Shown here: positions 17,701-26,761 of the stretch, one piece after another
How positions within the stretch are numbered: position 1 is the first letter of the stretch
Layout of the letters: each line of letters begins with the position of its first letter
Source: Maribellus maritimus
GTDB lineage: Bacteria; Bacteroidota; Bacteroidia; Bacteroidales; Prolixibacteraceae
Direction: 5' to 3'
Length of the DNA stretch: 64,000 nt
NCBI RefSeq assembly: GCF_022267315.1
Contig: NZ_JAIKLE010000001.1
Coordinates: 186,001 to 250,000 of the forward strand
Made by a program: the position numbers and the translations under genes
Notes under the pieces: model-generated
Seen by the model: the letters and a program-made list of their open reading frames with translations, nothing else
Databases searched by the model: none
What the model was told of the DNA's origin: nothing

Positions 17701-18498
17701 TCCATTAACTGCATAATCATGACTTTTATGTTCAAAATACTCTCCTTCGTTATTCAGTGTCCACTCAACATTACCCGGCTCATAAAAAAACAGACAGTTT
17801 TCACCACCGTTTTCATCTGTCCATATTGTATTCTGAACTAAATCATCATAAGTAATTTCCCCTGGTTTTTCTGAAAGTTGACGGCCTCCGCTTCCATAAA
17901 CTTTTACATTTGACGGATTTGAAAAGCCCCATTCCGTGAGCCTGGAATAGGGTAATTTATAAACTCCTTTTCCGGCTGTCTTCACTTTAATCCACTTTCC
18001 GTCACTTAAAACCGACTGTGATTTCCATTCATTAGCAGAGGCCATAGCTGTCTTCCTATATTGTACCGGAATCTCTTTCAGACTAAAACCTGTCAAACGA
18101 AATAATTTATCACCTTCTCTTTTAAATGGTAAAACCGTCACTTCTGTTTTTAAAGTTCCCCGGGATTTTAATTCCTGCGTTTCTACTTTTACTTCGGCTG
18201 GCACAATGTTAAATACGTTCTCCTGGAAATCATTTTCAATTTCTTCAAAACGTAAATTTTCTATTATAAATCGAAACCTCGATTTCGAATTTGGCTGCAC
18301 ATATATTTTAGAAAAAGAAGGTAATCCTCTATTTTCAGGAAAGTAAACTGCATTTTCAAAAGTGTAATCTACTCTCCCTCCGACAGCAGTATTTCCCGGC
18401 GAAAAATTGTTCCAATTGAGAACAATAAACTCACTTTGAACATCGTTTGCTGAAAAACCAACAATAAAAATGGTAAACAGAAGTAAATATCTTTTCAT
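14758..18498 (-). CDS. porU: Type IX secretion sortase/signal peptidase PorU
   Basis: The 1246-residue protein has a signal peptide, a large beta-rich N-terminal half, a gingipain-type C25 cysteine-peptidase domain in the middle (about residues 520-910) and a C-terminal beta-sandwich of T9SS CTD type. Catalytic residues are visible as His in LNYVGHANERF and Cys in FVTATCEFSRFD, followed by GEYVLFNSNGGGIGLFSTTR. The CTD begins near SGVSNYPNPMADYTYF and ends SGKLIISY. PorU removes CTDs from T9SS cargo at the cell surface and couples them to A-LPS. It is head-to-head with gldJ; the 196-bp region between them contains TATCTTTA at 18597-18604 on its strand as a possible -7 box. Confidence 0.94.
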   Translation of the reverse strand: MKRYLLLFTIFIVGFSANDVQSEFIVLNWNNFSPGNTAVGGRVDYTFENAVYFPENRGLPSFSKIYVQPNSKSRFRFIIENLRFEEIENDFQENVFNIVPAEVKVETQELKSRGTLKTEVTVLPFKREGDKLFRLTGFSLKEIPVQYRKTAMASANEWKSQSVLSDGKWIKVKTAGKGVYKLPYSRLTEWGFSNPSNVKVYGSGGRQLSEKPGEITYDDLVQNTIWTDENGGENCLFFYEPGNVEWTLNNEGEYFEHKSHDYAVNGFFFLTEDVGSAKMPQMAGEITETPTHFVSASDAYALYEKNAINLISSGKQWFGEKFSHNQTRSFTIELPGINNRKEAYLKINAAARSYQSSKMRVKANSVTIGEFSFPRVDTDNPVDTFAEENDSGILSDINSENLEVALTFVGSNGNAVAWLDYIEVNYSQDLNLDEGTLFFRNLEATGNGNITEFELQTISSTSRVFDVTDMNNIIEVPVKISGNQMSIRATTDDLKEYVAFNPESDFQEPELVGDVENQNLHALSTPEFLIITHPSFLSTAKELADFHENNDGLNTEVVVSNKVYNEFSSGHFDATGIRNFIKMFYDRGNTLKYVLLFGDGSFDNKNINAESFNFIPTYQSLNSLNPVGSFVTDDYFVLLDEGESVYNGAVDLGIGRIPASTLLQAQTVVDKIKNYHSEQALGNWRNVICFIGDDEDGNIHMGNSEKLAGLVNENHKEFITDKVYFDAFVQETSTSGERYPEVTEAINKSVQDGVLVLNYVGHANERFLADEHVLDVSNINSWSNENNLPIFVTATCEFSRFDSEEMSAGEYVLFNSNGGGIGLFSTTRLVISGPNYSLSRSFYNHVFERDENGAHYRMGDIMRLAKINTSNTTNKRNFSLLADPALKLSYPEYKVVTTAVNSQDATANPDTIGALQKITVSGYISDYEGEKLQNFSGEIVPTVFDKAIEMETLGNAGETPMEFEVQENVIYKGVASVTNGEFSFSFVVPKDISYNLGKGKIVYYADNGETDAHGAFENFVIGGTDNQIVDEQGPDIQLYMDSEEFTSGDETSKNPALLAFLSDENGINTAGTGIGHDITAVLDDDYSRVYVLNNYYQANTDDYTSGVIKYPFSNLDQGMHTLKLKAWDVANNSSEVEIEFFVSGEFKISGVSNYPNPMADYTYFVFEHNQSGATFKTLIEVFDIQGRRIDYFETEVGSNGLVSNPIPWDLSELKLEARDGIYFYKLTAQNEDGVIASESGKLIISY

Positions 18499-18670
18499 TA
18501 AACTTTAAAAATTGACAACAGTAAAACGCCTCGTTAAAATAAATATTGCTGGACAAATCCTAATTTCCGATATAAATTATTTGTTACAAGGTGGGCTAAA
18601 GATACAGCAGTTCTGGTTAATTGTAAAAAATATTTAGAATATTAAAACAATAAGAATTAGACAAAATAGT

Positions 18671-18678
18671 TATATTTG
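18671..18678 (+). promoter_or_regulatory. Probable -7 element of the gldJ promoter
   Basis: TATATTTG matches the TAnnTTTG consensus and lies 17 bp upstream of the gldJ ATG, which would give a very short 5' leader. No convincing -33 TTTG box is seen, so this is a tentative call. Confidence 0.4.
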
Positions 18679-18694
18679 TGACGATCAGTATGTA

Positions 18695-20155
18695 ATGAAA
18701 AAAATAAATTCAATGAAGCTAAAAACTTTATTTGTAGTGTTTTTAGCCGCATTCCTTTCAGGATGTGGATTATTTGGAGGGAAAGGAAGCAAAGATGTTT
18801 CCCGTACCACAGGATGGGCGTATAATTCAGATGCAACAGGTGACATCCCCTACGAGTCAGGTTACGAACAGGAAGCCGGACCCGGATTGGTATTTGTGCA
18901 GGGTGGCACATTTACTATGGGGAGAGTTGAGCAGGATGTGATGTACAAATGGGATAATTACCCAAGAAGAGTTACCGTTGCCTCATTTTATATGGATGAA
19001 ACCGAAGTTTCAAATCAGGATTACAGAGAATATACCCACTGGTTAAGAAGAGTTTATCCGGGAGACATGGAAAAACTTAACGCAGCACTTCCTGACACAA
19101 TAAAATGGAGAAGCGAACTGGCTTACAATGAGCCGTATGTAAATAATTATTTCAGACATCCGGCTTACAGTGATTATCCTGTCGTAGCAGTAACATGGGA
19201 GCAGGCAGAAGCTTATTGTGCATGGCGAACCGATAGAGTAAATGAACAAATCCTCGTTGACAAAGGAATTTTGCAACATGACAATACGCAAAGCGGTCAA
19301 AATGTTTTTACAACCGACACCTATCTTGCCGGGTTGTACCAGGGAACCGAAGGAGAAAATCAAATTGAAAACACTGATGGTACAGCCAGAAGATTAAAAT
19401 GGGAAGATGGCATTGCCCTGCCCAGTTACAGATTGCCAACGGAAGCTGAATGGGAATATGCCGCCTATGGCCTCATCGGCAATGTCCAGGGAGAATTGCT
19501 CACCGAAAGAAACTTGTATCCATGGAACGGAACTTATTTAAGAGAGGCATCAAAAGATGGAAAAGGGAGAATGAAAGCAAACTTTGTTCGTGGCCGTGGT
19601 GACATGATGGGGATGGCAGGAGGTCTGAATGACAATGCAGATATAACCTCGCCGGTGTTCTCATACGAACCCAACGATTATGGATTGTATTGTATGTCCG
19701 GAAACGTAAACGAATGGGTTTCAGACGTATATCGTCCTCTTTCAAATCTAGATGTGGAAGAATTTCAACCTTACAGAGGTAATGTTATTACCGAATACAG
19801 AAGAGATACAGATGGTTCTTTGATGAGGAACGAGTACGGCGAACTAATAAAAGATACGATTGCTGACTACAGAAACTTTAAAGACGGAGATATTAATTCC
19901 CAACTTATAGAAGGTACAGATTGGAATTCAGCAGAGAACAGGTCTACAAACGACATGTATGTTCAGGATGATAGGCCGGGAGCATTTTCCTCCTTAATAA
20001 CTGACAAAGTTCGTGTTTACAAAGGAGGATCGTGGAAAGACAGACCTTACTGGTTGGTTCCGGGAACAAGAAGATATCTTGAACAAACAAAAGCACAAAA
20101 CGATTTGGGATTCCGCTGTGCTATGACAAGAGTTGGAAGCCCGGAAGGATTCTAA
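18695..20155 (+). CDS. gldJ: Gliding motility / T9SS lipoprotein GldJ
   Basis: The 486-residue lipoprotein (lipobox FLSGC, Cys about residue 26) has a sulfatase-modifying-factor (FGE-like) domain. The domain starts at GPGLVFVQGGTFTMGR and includes MDETEVSNQDYREY, PVVAVTWEQAEAYCAWR, RLPTEAEWEYAAYG, and YCMSGNVNEWVSDVY, ending KGGSWKDRPY and GFRCAMTRV. GldJ and GldK/PorK share this fold. I choose GldJ because gldJ is the gene found divergent from porU/porV in flavobacteria, while gldK sits with gldLMN, which are absent here. GldJ is needed for stability of the gliding/T9SS machinery. The start could instead be the in-frame Met seven codons later. Confidence 0.9.
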   Translation: MKKINSMKLKTLFVVFLAAFLSGCGLFGGKGSKDVSRTTGWAYNSDATGDIPYESGYEQEAGPGLVFVQGGTFTMGRVEQDVMYKWDNYPRRVTVASFYMDETEVSNQDYREYTHWLRRVYPGDMEKLNAALPDTIKWRSELAYNEPYVNNYFRHPAYSDYPVVAVTWEQAEAYCAWRTDRVNEQILVDKGILQHDNTQSGQNVFTTDTYLAGLYQGTEGENQIENTDGTARRLKWEDGIALPSYRLPTEAEWEYAAYGLIGNVQGELLTERNLYPWNGTYLREASKDGKGRMKANFVRGRGDMMGMAGGLNDNADITSPVFSYEPNDYGLYCMSGNVNEWVSDVYRPLSNLDVEEFQPYRGNVITEYRRDTDGSLMRNEYGELIKDTIADYRNFKDGDINSQLIEGTDWNSAENRSTNDMYVQDDRPGAFSSLITDKVRVYKGGSWKDRPYWLVPGTRRYLEQTKAQNDLGFRCAMTRVGSPEGF

Positions 20156-20180
20156 AAAAGAATAAAACAAATATAACAGA

Positions 20181-20212
20181 AACCTTTCATCGCATTGATG
20201 GAAGGTTTTTTA
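20181..20212 (+). terminator. Intrinsic terminator of gldJ
   Basis: The stem AACCTTTCATC / GATGGAAGGTT with a 5-nt loop is followed by TTTT and a further T-rich run, 25 bp after the gldJ stop codon. Strong match to a rho-independent terminator. Confidence 0.85.
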
Positions 20213-20773
20213 GTTTTGTATACCACCAACCACCAAATTTTTAATGAAAGCAAAGGTGCAAAAACGGAAATCCGGTGCGCAATAATTGAGGGTCATGAAT
20301 CACCACATGGCAAAACATTATCTCCATTGAAAATATCTCAATAATTGTTAGACTCGCCGCAGACAAAGAACAAACTTAACAGAGGACAAAGGGTGATCGG
20401 ATTCAAGGAAAAGCCCAAATCAAAAATTTGAACGCCAAGGTAATTTTCAAATTTAATACAAGTTTTACATTAGAAAAAAGCTATAATTACGTTAGCGTTT
20501 GTCCAAGAATCCTCCTGTTTAAAGTCAAAGGCAGATTTATTGAATTTTTGGAGAGATAAATCGCTATTCAGAACTGAACAGCAACGCCGGAATACACTTG
20601 TGTCCAAACAAAAAAATGTTTTTCCCATAAGAAAAACATTTTATGTTATTATCTGAAGTTCAATTAAATAACTTCCAGCAATATAAAAATACCCCGCAAA
20701 ACCGATGTTTAAAGAATTTAATATATCAGTAAGTAAGAGTACTCCCGGTATCAGTTTGAAAAAACCGTATGTT
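20213..20773. other. Long intergenic region without a gene
   Basis: About 560 bp between gldJ and the convergent thioredoxin gene. All frames are broken by stops and no RNA gene is evident. The region could contain decayed coding sequence, but I cannot assign it to a family. The only clear structure is the hairpin at 20613-20642, listed separately. Confidence 0.5.
20606..20642 (-). terminator. Strong hairpin, probable terminator of thioredoxin gene
   Basis: A perfect 12-bp stem, AAAATGTTTTTC / GAAAAACATTTT, with a 6-nt loop at 20613-20642. Read on the minus strand it is followed by a T run (TTTTTTTG), as expected for termination of the transcript that starts at the thioredoxin gene about 130 bp away. 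Confidence 0.6.
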
Positions 20774-21145
20774 TTAATTGGCCAAAGGCTTTTCAACTTT
20801 TAAAACATCTGCAATTGCCTTTTCAAAGGTGGGCTTTGGAAGTGCTCCCATCGCCATTTGCGGTTGTCCTTCCTGAGGCACAAACAACAAAGAAGGGATA
20901 CTCTGAATGCCAAACATTCCAGCCAATTCCTGCTGTTCTTCAGTGTTGACCTTATAAATTACGATACTATCGCCATACTCCTTTTGCAGCTCTTCCAATA
21001 CAGGAGCTACCATTTTACACGGACCACACCAATCGGCATAAAAATCAATCATACATGGCTTTGAGCCTTCATATTTCCACTCTTTATTAGCTTCCCAATT
21101 GAAAACTTTCTCTTTGAATGTTTCTTTTGTTAAATGTTCCAACAT
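20774..21145 (-). CDS. trxA: Thioredoxin
   Basis: The 123-residue thioredoxin carries the active site WCGPCKMVAP (DFYADWCGPC at about residues 34-43), a cis-Pro in IQSIPSLLF and the closing GALPKPTFEKAI helix. It has about 20 extra residues before the first strand (TKETFKEKVFNWEANKEWKYEG), a form common in Bacteroidota. It has no signal peptide, so it is a cytoplasmic disulphide reductase. It is transcribed alone, divergent from cca. The gene symbol is by class only, since there are probably several thioredoxins in the genome. Confidence 0.9.
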   Translation of the reverse strand: MLEHLTKETFKEKVFNWEANKEWKYEGSKPCMIDFYADWCGPCKMVAPVLEELQKEYGDSIVIYKVNTEEQQELAGMFGIQSIPSLLFVPQEGQPQMAMGALPKPTFEKAIADVLKVEKPLAN

Positions 21146-21324
21146 GATTTATAATTTTAAATTATTTAAATATCTAACAATTTAAATATATTGATTCAAA
21201 AATAGTACCGTTTGGGCAAACCTAAAAATTTACACCACTTTTATTTGAAATAGTTGTAATTTTGTCACAATTTTTTAACAAGTGGCAGTAATTTACTGGT
21301 GAAGTTACAAATTTTGTCAGGATA

Positions 21325-22734
21325 ATGGATAAAAGACTGAAGCTCAAAATATTTGACGTTATATCAAAGGTAAGTGATGAAATGAAGCAGGAATCGTACG
21401 TAATTGGTGGTTATGTTCGCGACATGCTTTTAAAACGCCCCTCTAAAGATATTGATATTGTGACGGTTGGCAGCGGAATTGAACTAGCCCAAAAGGTTGC
21501 GCAAGCACTTCGTTCAAAACCAAGAGTAAATGTTTTTAGAAATTTTGGCACAGCCATGCTAAAATATAAGGACCTGGAAATAGAATTTGTCGGCGCACGA
21601 AAAGAGTCATATCAGAGAAATTCAAGAAAGCCAATCGTTGAAAATGGTACGCTTGAGGATGATCAGAACCGGCGTGACTTTACAATTAACGCACTCGCAC
21701 TGGGTCTAAATACCTACAACTTCGATCTGCTCGTTGACCCTTTTAACGGAATAAAAGACCTGCAGGACAAAATTATCCGTACCCCTCTCGACCCAGCTGT
21801 TACGTTTTCAGATGATCCTCTTCGAATGATGCGAGCCATTCGTTTCTCAACCCAGCTGGGTTTTGAAATCGAAACAAAAACACTTCAGGCTATTGCAGTA
21901 AATAAAAGCAGGATAAAAATTGTTTCGGCTGAACGAATCACAGAAGAATTGAATAAAATAATTCTTGCCCCAAAACCATCTGTTGGGTTTAAATTACTGG
22001 AAGAAACCGGTTTGCTGGAAATCATATTTCCTGAACTTTATAAAATGAAAGGTATCGAAACAGTGAACGGAATCGCACATAAAGATAACTTTTATCACAC
22101 CATAGAGGTTCTCGACAGGATAGCACCCAATACTGAAAATTTATGGTTGCGATGGTCTGCCTTATTACATGATATTGCAAAACCCGCAACAAAAAAGTTT
22201 TTTGAAGGCCAGGGCTGGACATTTCATGCACATAATTATGTGGGTGTAAAAATGATTCCAAAAATCTTCCGAAGAATGAAACTCCCGTTAAATGAAAAGA
22301 TGAAATTTGTTCAGAAAATGGTTCATTTGCACATGCGCCCCATTGTTTTATCAGAAGAAGAAGTCACTGACTCGGCTGTACGCCGTCTCCTCTTTGAAGC
22401 AGGTGATGATATTGATGAACTAATGACATTGTGTGAAGCTGATATCACTTCCAAAAATCAGAACAAAGTAAAACGTTACCTCTCCAATTTTAAAATCGTC
22501 AGAGAAAAGCTAAAAGAAATTGAAGAAAAAGATGCTATTCGAAATTTCCAGCCACCGGTTTCGGGCGAGTTAATTATGGAGACTTTTGGACTTTCGCCCT
22601 GCAAAGACGTGGGGATTATCAAAGATGCAATAAAAGAAGCTATATTGGAAGGAGAAATTCACAACAACTATGATGAAGCCTATTCATACATGCTGAAAAA
22701 AGCAGGCGAACTGGGACACAAAAAGAAAAACTAA
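21325..22734 (+). CDS. cca: CCA tRNA nucleotidyltransferase (HD domain form)
   Basis: The 469-residue protein has a class II nucleotidyltransferase head, [19 protein letters not shown] with the D-x-D metal site (residues about 27-45), the [11 protein letters not shown] motif, [14 protein letters not shown] and [10 protein letters not shown]. An HD domain ([14 protein letters not shown]) lies in the C-terminal half. The enzyme adds or repairs the 3' CCA end of tRNA; the family also includes poly(A) polymerases, but the head-plus-HD layout is usual for bacterial CCA enzymes of this phylum. Its stop overlaps that of the convergent nuclease-fold gene by 4 bp. Confidence 0.92.
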   Translation: MDKRLKLKIFDVISKVSDEMKQESYVIGGYVRDMLLKRPSKDIDIVTVGSGIELAQKVAQALRSKPRVNVFRNFGTAMLKYKDLEIEFVGARKESYQRNSRKPIVENGTLEDDQNRRDFTINALALGLNTYNFDLLVDPFNGIKDLQDKIIRTPLDPAVTFSDDPLRMMRAIRFSTQLGFEIETKTLQAIAVNKSRIKIVSAERITEELNKIILAPKPSVGFKLLEETGLLEIIFPELYKMKGIETVNGIAHKDNFYHTIEVLDRIAPNTENLWLRWSALLHDIAKPATKKFFEGQGWTFHAHNYVGVKMIPKIFRRMKLPLNEKMKFVQKMVHLHMRPIVLSEEEVTDSAVRRLLFEAGDDIDELMTLCEADITSKNQNKVKRYLSNFKIVREKLKEIEEKDAIRNFQPPVSGELIMETFGLSPCKDVGIIKDAIKEAILEGEIHNNYDEAYSYMLKKAGELGHKKKN

Positions 22735-23768
22735 TTTAGCAATGTCAATTTAAGCAGAACCGGTAAATGGTCGCTAAAACCTCCTTTGTATGAATAGCCG
22801 TTATAGCTTCGGAACGGTTTTACCCCTCCGTATTTTTCATCTCTTTCCAAAAGGAATGGTAGTTTGATAATTTTTGTATTTCCGGGAAGAATTGAATACC
22901 CCTTTTTACTATTTACTAAAGAACCAGAAACAATACACTGATCATATACCGACCATTGTGACTGGTATTTCAGAGTTTTTATTTCATCTTCCATCCAGCG
23001 GAAAGAAAGATTATATAAACGGTCATTTTCGATGTTATTTGAGAGCGACTGAGCATCTAAAGTTTCCCTGATACTCGCATCAGTAGGTTGGTCATTAAAA
23101 TCGCCAAGAATGATAATTTTAGAATTTTCAGATTTTGACCTCACCTCTTCCACCTTTGTTTTTAATAGTTGCGCTGCGAGCTTTCGCAAAGGCTCTGATT
23201 CCAAGATTCCTTCATAACGTGATGGCCAGTGATTTACAAAAAAGTGAACGGTATCAAGCTCATTTATAATACCTGAAAAATACAAAACCTCCCGCGTTTT
23301 TATTATTTCGTCACCTTGCACCACCGGAAAATACTTGTAATTAAGTGGATAAAGTGTTTCTGGCCGATAAAGCAAAGCAACATCGATTCCCCTGTGGTCG
23401 GGTGATTCTTTGTGAATAATCTTATAATTATATTTTTTTAGCGGAGTTGAGTACAAAAGCCTCTCCAAAACTTCTCTGTTCTCGATCTCACATAATGCAA
23501 TAACATCTGGTTTTGTAAAACCTGAGGAATTCAAAATAACTTTTGAAATGTTTACTAATTTTTTATCTAATTTTCTATTTGTCCAATACCGCTCTCCCGT
23601 TGGTGTAAATTCGTCGTCCTCTTTGCCCGGTTCATCTCTGATGTCAAACAAATTCTCAACATTATAAAACAAGATAGTAAAATCCTCACCTTGAGCTTGC
23701 GGTTGAGATAGCAACGAAAGAGAATAGAAAAGTAAAACAATAAGAAGTAAAAAGAAATTAATCTTCAT
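22731..23768 (-). CDS. Endonuclease/exonuclease/phosphatase family protein, secreted
   Basis: A protein of about 345 residues with an N-terminal signal segment ([22 protein letters not shown]) and the EEP fold: [13 protein letters not shown] (metal-binding Asn/Glu) at the start, [30 protein letters not shown] and [11 protein letters not shown] at the end with the catalytic Asp-His. Members hydrolyse phosphodiesters in nucleic acids, lipids or sugars; the substrate here is unknown, but the location is outside the cytoplasm. I prefer the Met at 23768 over 23789 because the signal peptide starts there; this leaves an 11-bp overlap with the upstream gene, consistent with translational coupling. 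Confidence 0.85.
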   Translation of the reverse strand: MKINFFLLLIVLLFYSLSLLSQPQAQGEDFTILFYNVENLFDIRDEPGKEDDEFTPTGERYWTNRKLDKKLVNISKVILNSSGFTKPDVIALCEIENREVLERLLYSTPLKKYNYKIIHKESPDHRGIDVALLYRPETLYPLNYKYFPVVQGDEIIKTREVLYFSGIINELDTVHFFVNHWPSRYEGILESEPLRKLAAQLLKTKVEEVRSKSENSKIIILGDFNDQPTDASIRETLDAQSLSNNIENDRLYNLSFRWMEDEIKTLKYQSQWSVYDQCIVSGSLVNSKKGYSILPGNTKIIKLPFLLERDEKYGGVKPFRSYNGYSYKGGFSDHLPVLLKLTLLN

Positions 23769-25209
23769 TCTTTCTTTTAATAAATTCAAAAGCTCCTAAA
23801 TCAGGAGCATCATCTGAGAAACGATCTTTATCGAGAATATCTACAGGGAACATGTTCGCGATTTCCACACTTCCGATATCTCGCGCCGGAGAAAGTGAGT
23901 CGAGCGAATAATCGTAATCTTCATAAGGATCAACAAATAAAGGATCAAAAGCGTCTCCCCGATAAACATTTTTATAATGATCTTTATTCGAAACATTAAA
24001 TGTATCAGGAACTTGAATGATACAATGGTCAAACAAGAAATTAAACTGTTTTTCCTCATTTTTTCCCAATTCCAATTCATTTAGATTATTCCCGTAAATA
24101 ATACTATTTCCAAAAGTCGCTTTATTCAGATCTCCCAGATAGAGTTTACTTGAGCCATCAGAATTAGAAACCTTTAACACATTGGAAACCACCAGTGAAG
24201 ATGTAGAACGCGATTTCCTGGAATAATTCCCCCAATAATTGGCAATAGTAGAATTGTAAAATTCATATTCACCTCCAATCAACAGCGCAACCGCGTAATA
24301 GCCACAATTTGCGATAACATCATTGTATCCGTATATTTTCGACTTCAAAGCAAAAATACCGGCATAAGCCATATTTTCAATTCTCGAATTAGATAAATGA
24401 ACCGAAGCGAACCCTTCATCTTCGATAGTACCAACCTGTAATCCAATATTGGCATTTTTTATGGTTGTAAAATTGAACACATTATCATGACTTCCGGAAA
24501 ACAAAATAATTCCACTCCACTGATCTGGAATGTTTTTATAGGAATCTTCAAGACGATCAGCCTGAAAAGCGATCGGGTTCTGAACTGTTCCGTCGGCAAC
24601 AATCGTCCCCTTTACATACAAACCAGCTCCATCGTGAAAATATACTTTTGTACCTGGCTCGATGGTGAGAGTAGATGTACTGTCAACATAAGCATAATCG
24701 TAAATAAGATAGGGCTTTTCCGCGTTCCAGGTTGTAGTTTCAATTGTCTCACCTTTTATAAGTCTAAAATCCTGGCCATAAGCAACCAGGTTTATCCCCT
24801 GAATATTAGTATTGGTGGTAAATTCAATAGAATCCTCAACAACCATGGGAAGATTTTGTCCATTCGGATCTATTGTCACTTCAACAAAAACAAAAATGCT
24901 GTCTCTTGCAGGTACTTCCACTTCATAAGCCTCATTTGCAGCAATGCCATTTATATTTAACCTAAAACTGGAAAAATCGCCTCCTGCAAGCCTTATTCGC
25001 GAAATCAAAACATTCTCTTCATAAGGATTATAAACGGTAAAACGCCTTGTTGTTGAGCCAATTGTGGTGAAAATAGTATCAAAAGCAACGGTGTCGGCTG
25101 AAAATTGCAATTGCGCATCAGGAGAATTCAAATATTTCTCATCTTCACAGGCAAAAAAGGAGACAGCGAGTAAAACTACCAGCAATATTTGAAGTAGATA
25201 TCTTACCAA
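23758..25209 (-). CDS. Beta-helix repeat lipoprotein
   Basis: The 483-residue protein has lipobox SFFAC at about residue 21, then an N-terminal Ig-like domain (DTVAFDTIFTTIGSTTRRFTVYNP), then a right-handed parallel beta-helix from about residue 170: TIEPGTKVYFHDGAGLYVKGTIVADG, NPIAFQADR, and repeated ladder turns (NANIGLQVG, NSRIENMAYAGIFALKS). The end reads LSPARDIGS...DAPDLGAFEF. This is a common surface-lipoprotein architecture in Bacteroidota. It could be a polysaccharide-binding or lyase-like protein, but no catalytic residues are recognisable. It forms an operon with the EEP-family gene. Confidence 0.75.
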   Translation of the reverse strand: MVRYLLQILLVVLLAVSFFACEDEKYLNSPDAQLQFSADTVAFDTIFTTIGSTTRRFTVYNPYEENVLISRIRLAGGDFSSFRLNINGIAANEAYEVEVPARDSIFVFVEVTIDPNGQNLPMVVEDSIEFTTNTNIQGINLVAYGQDFRLIKGETIETTTWNAEKPYLIYDYAYVDSTSTLTIEPGTKVYFHDGAGLYVKGTIVADGTVQNPIAFQADRLEDSYKNIPDQWSGIILFSGSHDNVFNFTTIKNANIGLQVGTIEDEGFASVHLSNSRIENMAYAGIFALKSKIYGYNDVIANCGYYAVALLIGGEYEFYNSTIANYWGNYSRKSRSTSSLVVSNVLKVSNSDGSSKLYLGDLNKATFGNSIIYGNNLNELELGKNEEKQFNFLFDHCIIQVPDTFNVSNKDHYKNVYRGDAFDPLFVDPYEDYDYSLDSLSPARDIGSVEIANMFPVDILDKDRFSDDAPDLGAFEFIKRKNED

Positions 25210-25256
25210 TTCTTAAGGTTTTTAACTATAACGATTATTCCAGTTGCTTATTATTG

Positions 25257-25264
25257 CAAATATA
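25257..25264 (-). promoter_or_regulatory. -7 element upstream of beta-helix lipoprotein gene
   Basis: On the minus strand this reads TATATTTG, matching the Bacteroidota TAnnTTTG consensus. It lies 47 bp upstream of the start codon at 25209. The best TTTG upstream is only 13 bp away, so the -33 box is not convincing. Confidence 0.4.
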
Positions 25265-25303
25265 ACAATTCAATTTACAAATTTTAACATTTATTTACAA
25301 TCG

Positions 25304-26761
25304 TTAGTTTTTTACAACATATTTTTTAGAAATGAAAAATAAACCTATCATTGTGATTAATCCGTTTAGTATTAAAAGCTCAAATCCAAACCTATAACCG
25401 TTAAAAAGAACCTCTGAATATCTGGATAAAAAATAACAGATAACCGGTGCCAAAAAACCAATAACCGGGACCCAAATATCATTAACATTCCTTTTTGAAT
25501 ACATACCAAAAATAAATAACCCTAAAATTGGGCCGTAAGTATAACCTGCCACTCGAAACACCGCAACAACAATACTTTCATCGTTTATTGCCCTGAAAAG
25601 CAGAATAGTAACAATAAGCAACAGAGAGAAAAGCAGGTGCGACCTTTTTTTTATTTTTTGTTTTTTCTGTTCTTTGTATCTTCCGATATTTAAAAAGTCA
25701 ACACTAAAAGAAGTGGTCATTGCTGTCAGTGCGGAGTCGGCACAGGAATAAGTAGCAGCTGTTATTCCCAGCAGGAAAGCTATCCCGACCGGTAAACCCA
25801 AATAATTCAGAGCAAGGAGCGGATAAAAATCGTCTGTCTTTTCAGGGATTGAAATACCCATGTTTTCGGCAAAAGAATACAAAATTACCCCGAGACTTAA
25901 AAACAAAACCACTGTAGTAAGAAATGACAAACTAAACACCACCATATTTTTTTGTGCTTCTCCTTTATTTTTACAGGTAAGATTTTTTTGCATCATATCC
26001 TGATCAAGCCCGTTAACAGCTATCGTTGTAAAAATTCCGGCCAAAAACTGTTTAAAAAAATTGTTTCCTGAACGCCAGTCCCAAATAAAAATCTTCGCTC
26101 TCGAACTTTCAGCAACTTCATTAAACAATTGTCCGAAGTTCCACTCCATTTTTTGCGAGATAGCTATTATGGTGAACACAACCGCGCTAACCAGGAAAAG
26201 CGTTTGTAATGTATCGGTCCAGACAATGGTTTTTATACCTCCGCGAAATGTATAAATCCAAATTAAAAATATGGTAACAACTACCGTTATAACGAAAGGA
26301 ATATTAAAGGCATCGAAAAAGGCAATTTGGAGCACGCCAGCTACCAAATAAAGCCGAAATGCCGCACCGGTAAGTTTCGAAATCAAAAAGAAAAAAGAGC
26401 CGGTTTTGTATGAATATTTTCCAAAACGCTGTTCTAGGAAAGTGTAAATTGAAATCAGGTTTAACTTATAATATAGCGGCAATAAAATTCCGGCAATCAG
26501 CCAGTAACCAACAAGATTTCCAAAAACAAACTGTAAATAAGCAAAAGCCGAATTTCCAACTTCTCCCGGCACTGAAATAAATGTTACTCCTGAAAGTGTT
26601 GCTCCTACCATACCAAAAGCAACCAAATACCATGGCGATTTTCGGTTTGCTGTAAAAAAAGTATCAGAATTTGCATTTCTCGAGGTCAACCACGAAATAA
26701 ACATCAAAACAAAAAAATAGCCAAGAATTATTCCTAAAACGAGGTAAGGGCTCATAATCAT
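25304..26761 (-). CDS. Sodium:solute symporter (SSS family)
   Basis: The 485-residue membrane protein has about 13 hydrophobic helices and SSS signatures: AFGMVGATLSGVTFISVPGEVG near residues 48-70, a TFRGGIKTIVWTDTLQTLFL segment, DQDMMQKNLTCKN and GITAATYSCADSALTAMTTSFSVDF. The family couples sodium import to uptake of sugars, sialic acids, amino acids or vitamins. The gene overlaps the NamZ-type gene by 4 bp, which places it in a peptidoglycan-fragment context. I infer that it imports an amino sugar or muropeptide product, but a sugar specificity cannot be read directly. Confidence 0.88.
   Translation of the reverse strand: MIMSPYLVLGIILGYFFVLMFISWLTSRNANSDTFFTANRKSPWYLVAFGMVGATLSGVTFISVPGEVGNSAFAYLQFVFGNLVGYWLIAGILLPLYYKLNLISIYTFLEQRFGKYSYKTGSFFFLISKLTGAAFRLYLVAGVLQIAFFDAFNIPFVITVVVTIFLIWIYTFRGGIKTIVWTDTLQTLFLVSAVVFTIIAISQKMEWNFGQLFNEVAESSRAKIFIWDWRSGNNFFKQFLAGIFTTIAVNGLDQDMMQKNLTCKNKGEAQKNMVVFSLSFLTTVVLFLSLGVILYSFAENMGISIPEKTDDFYPLLALNYLGLPVGIAFLLGITAATYSCADSALTAMTTSFSVDFLNIGRYKEQKKQKIKKRSHLLFSLLLIVTILLFRAINDESIVVAVFRVAGYTYGPILGLFIFGMYSKRNVNDIWVPVIGFLAPVICYFLSRYSEVLFNGYRFGFELLILNGLITMIGLFFISKKYVVKN

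Noticed and set aside
18695-20155. GldK/PorK instead of GldJ
   Set aside because: Same SUMF1-like fold, but there is no adjacent gldLMN. Divergence from porU and porV is the arrangement known for gldJ.
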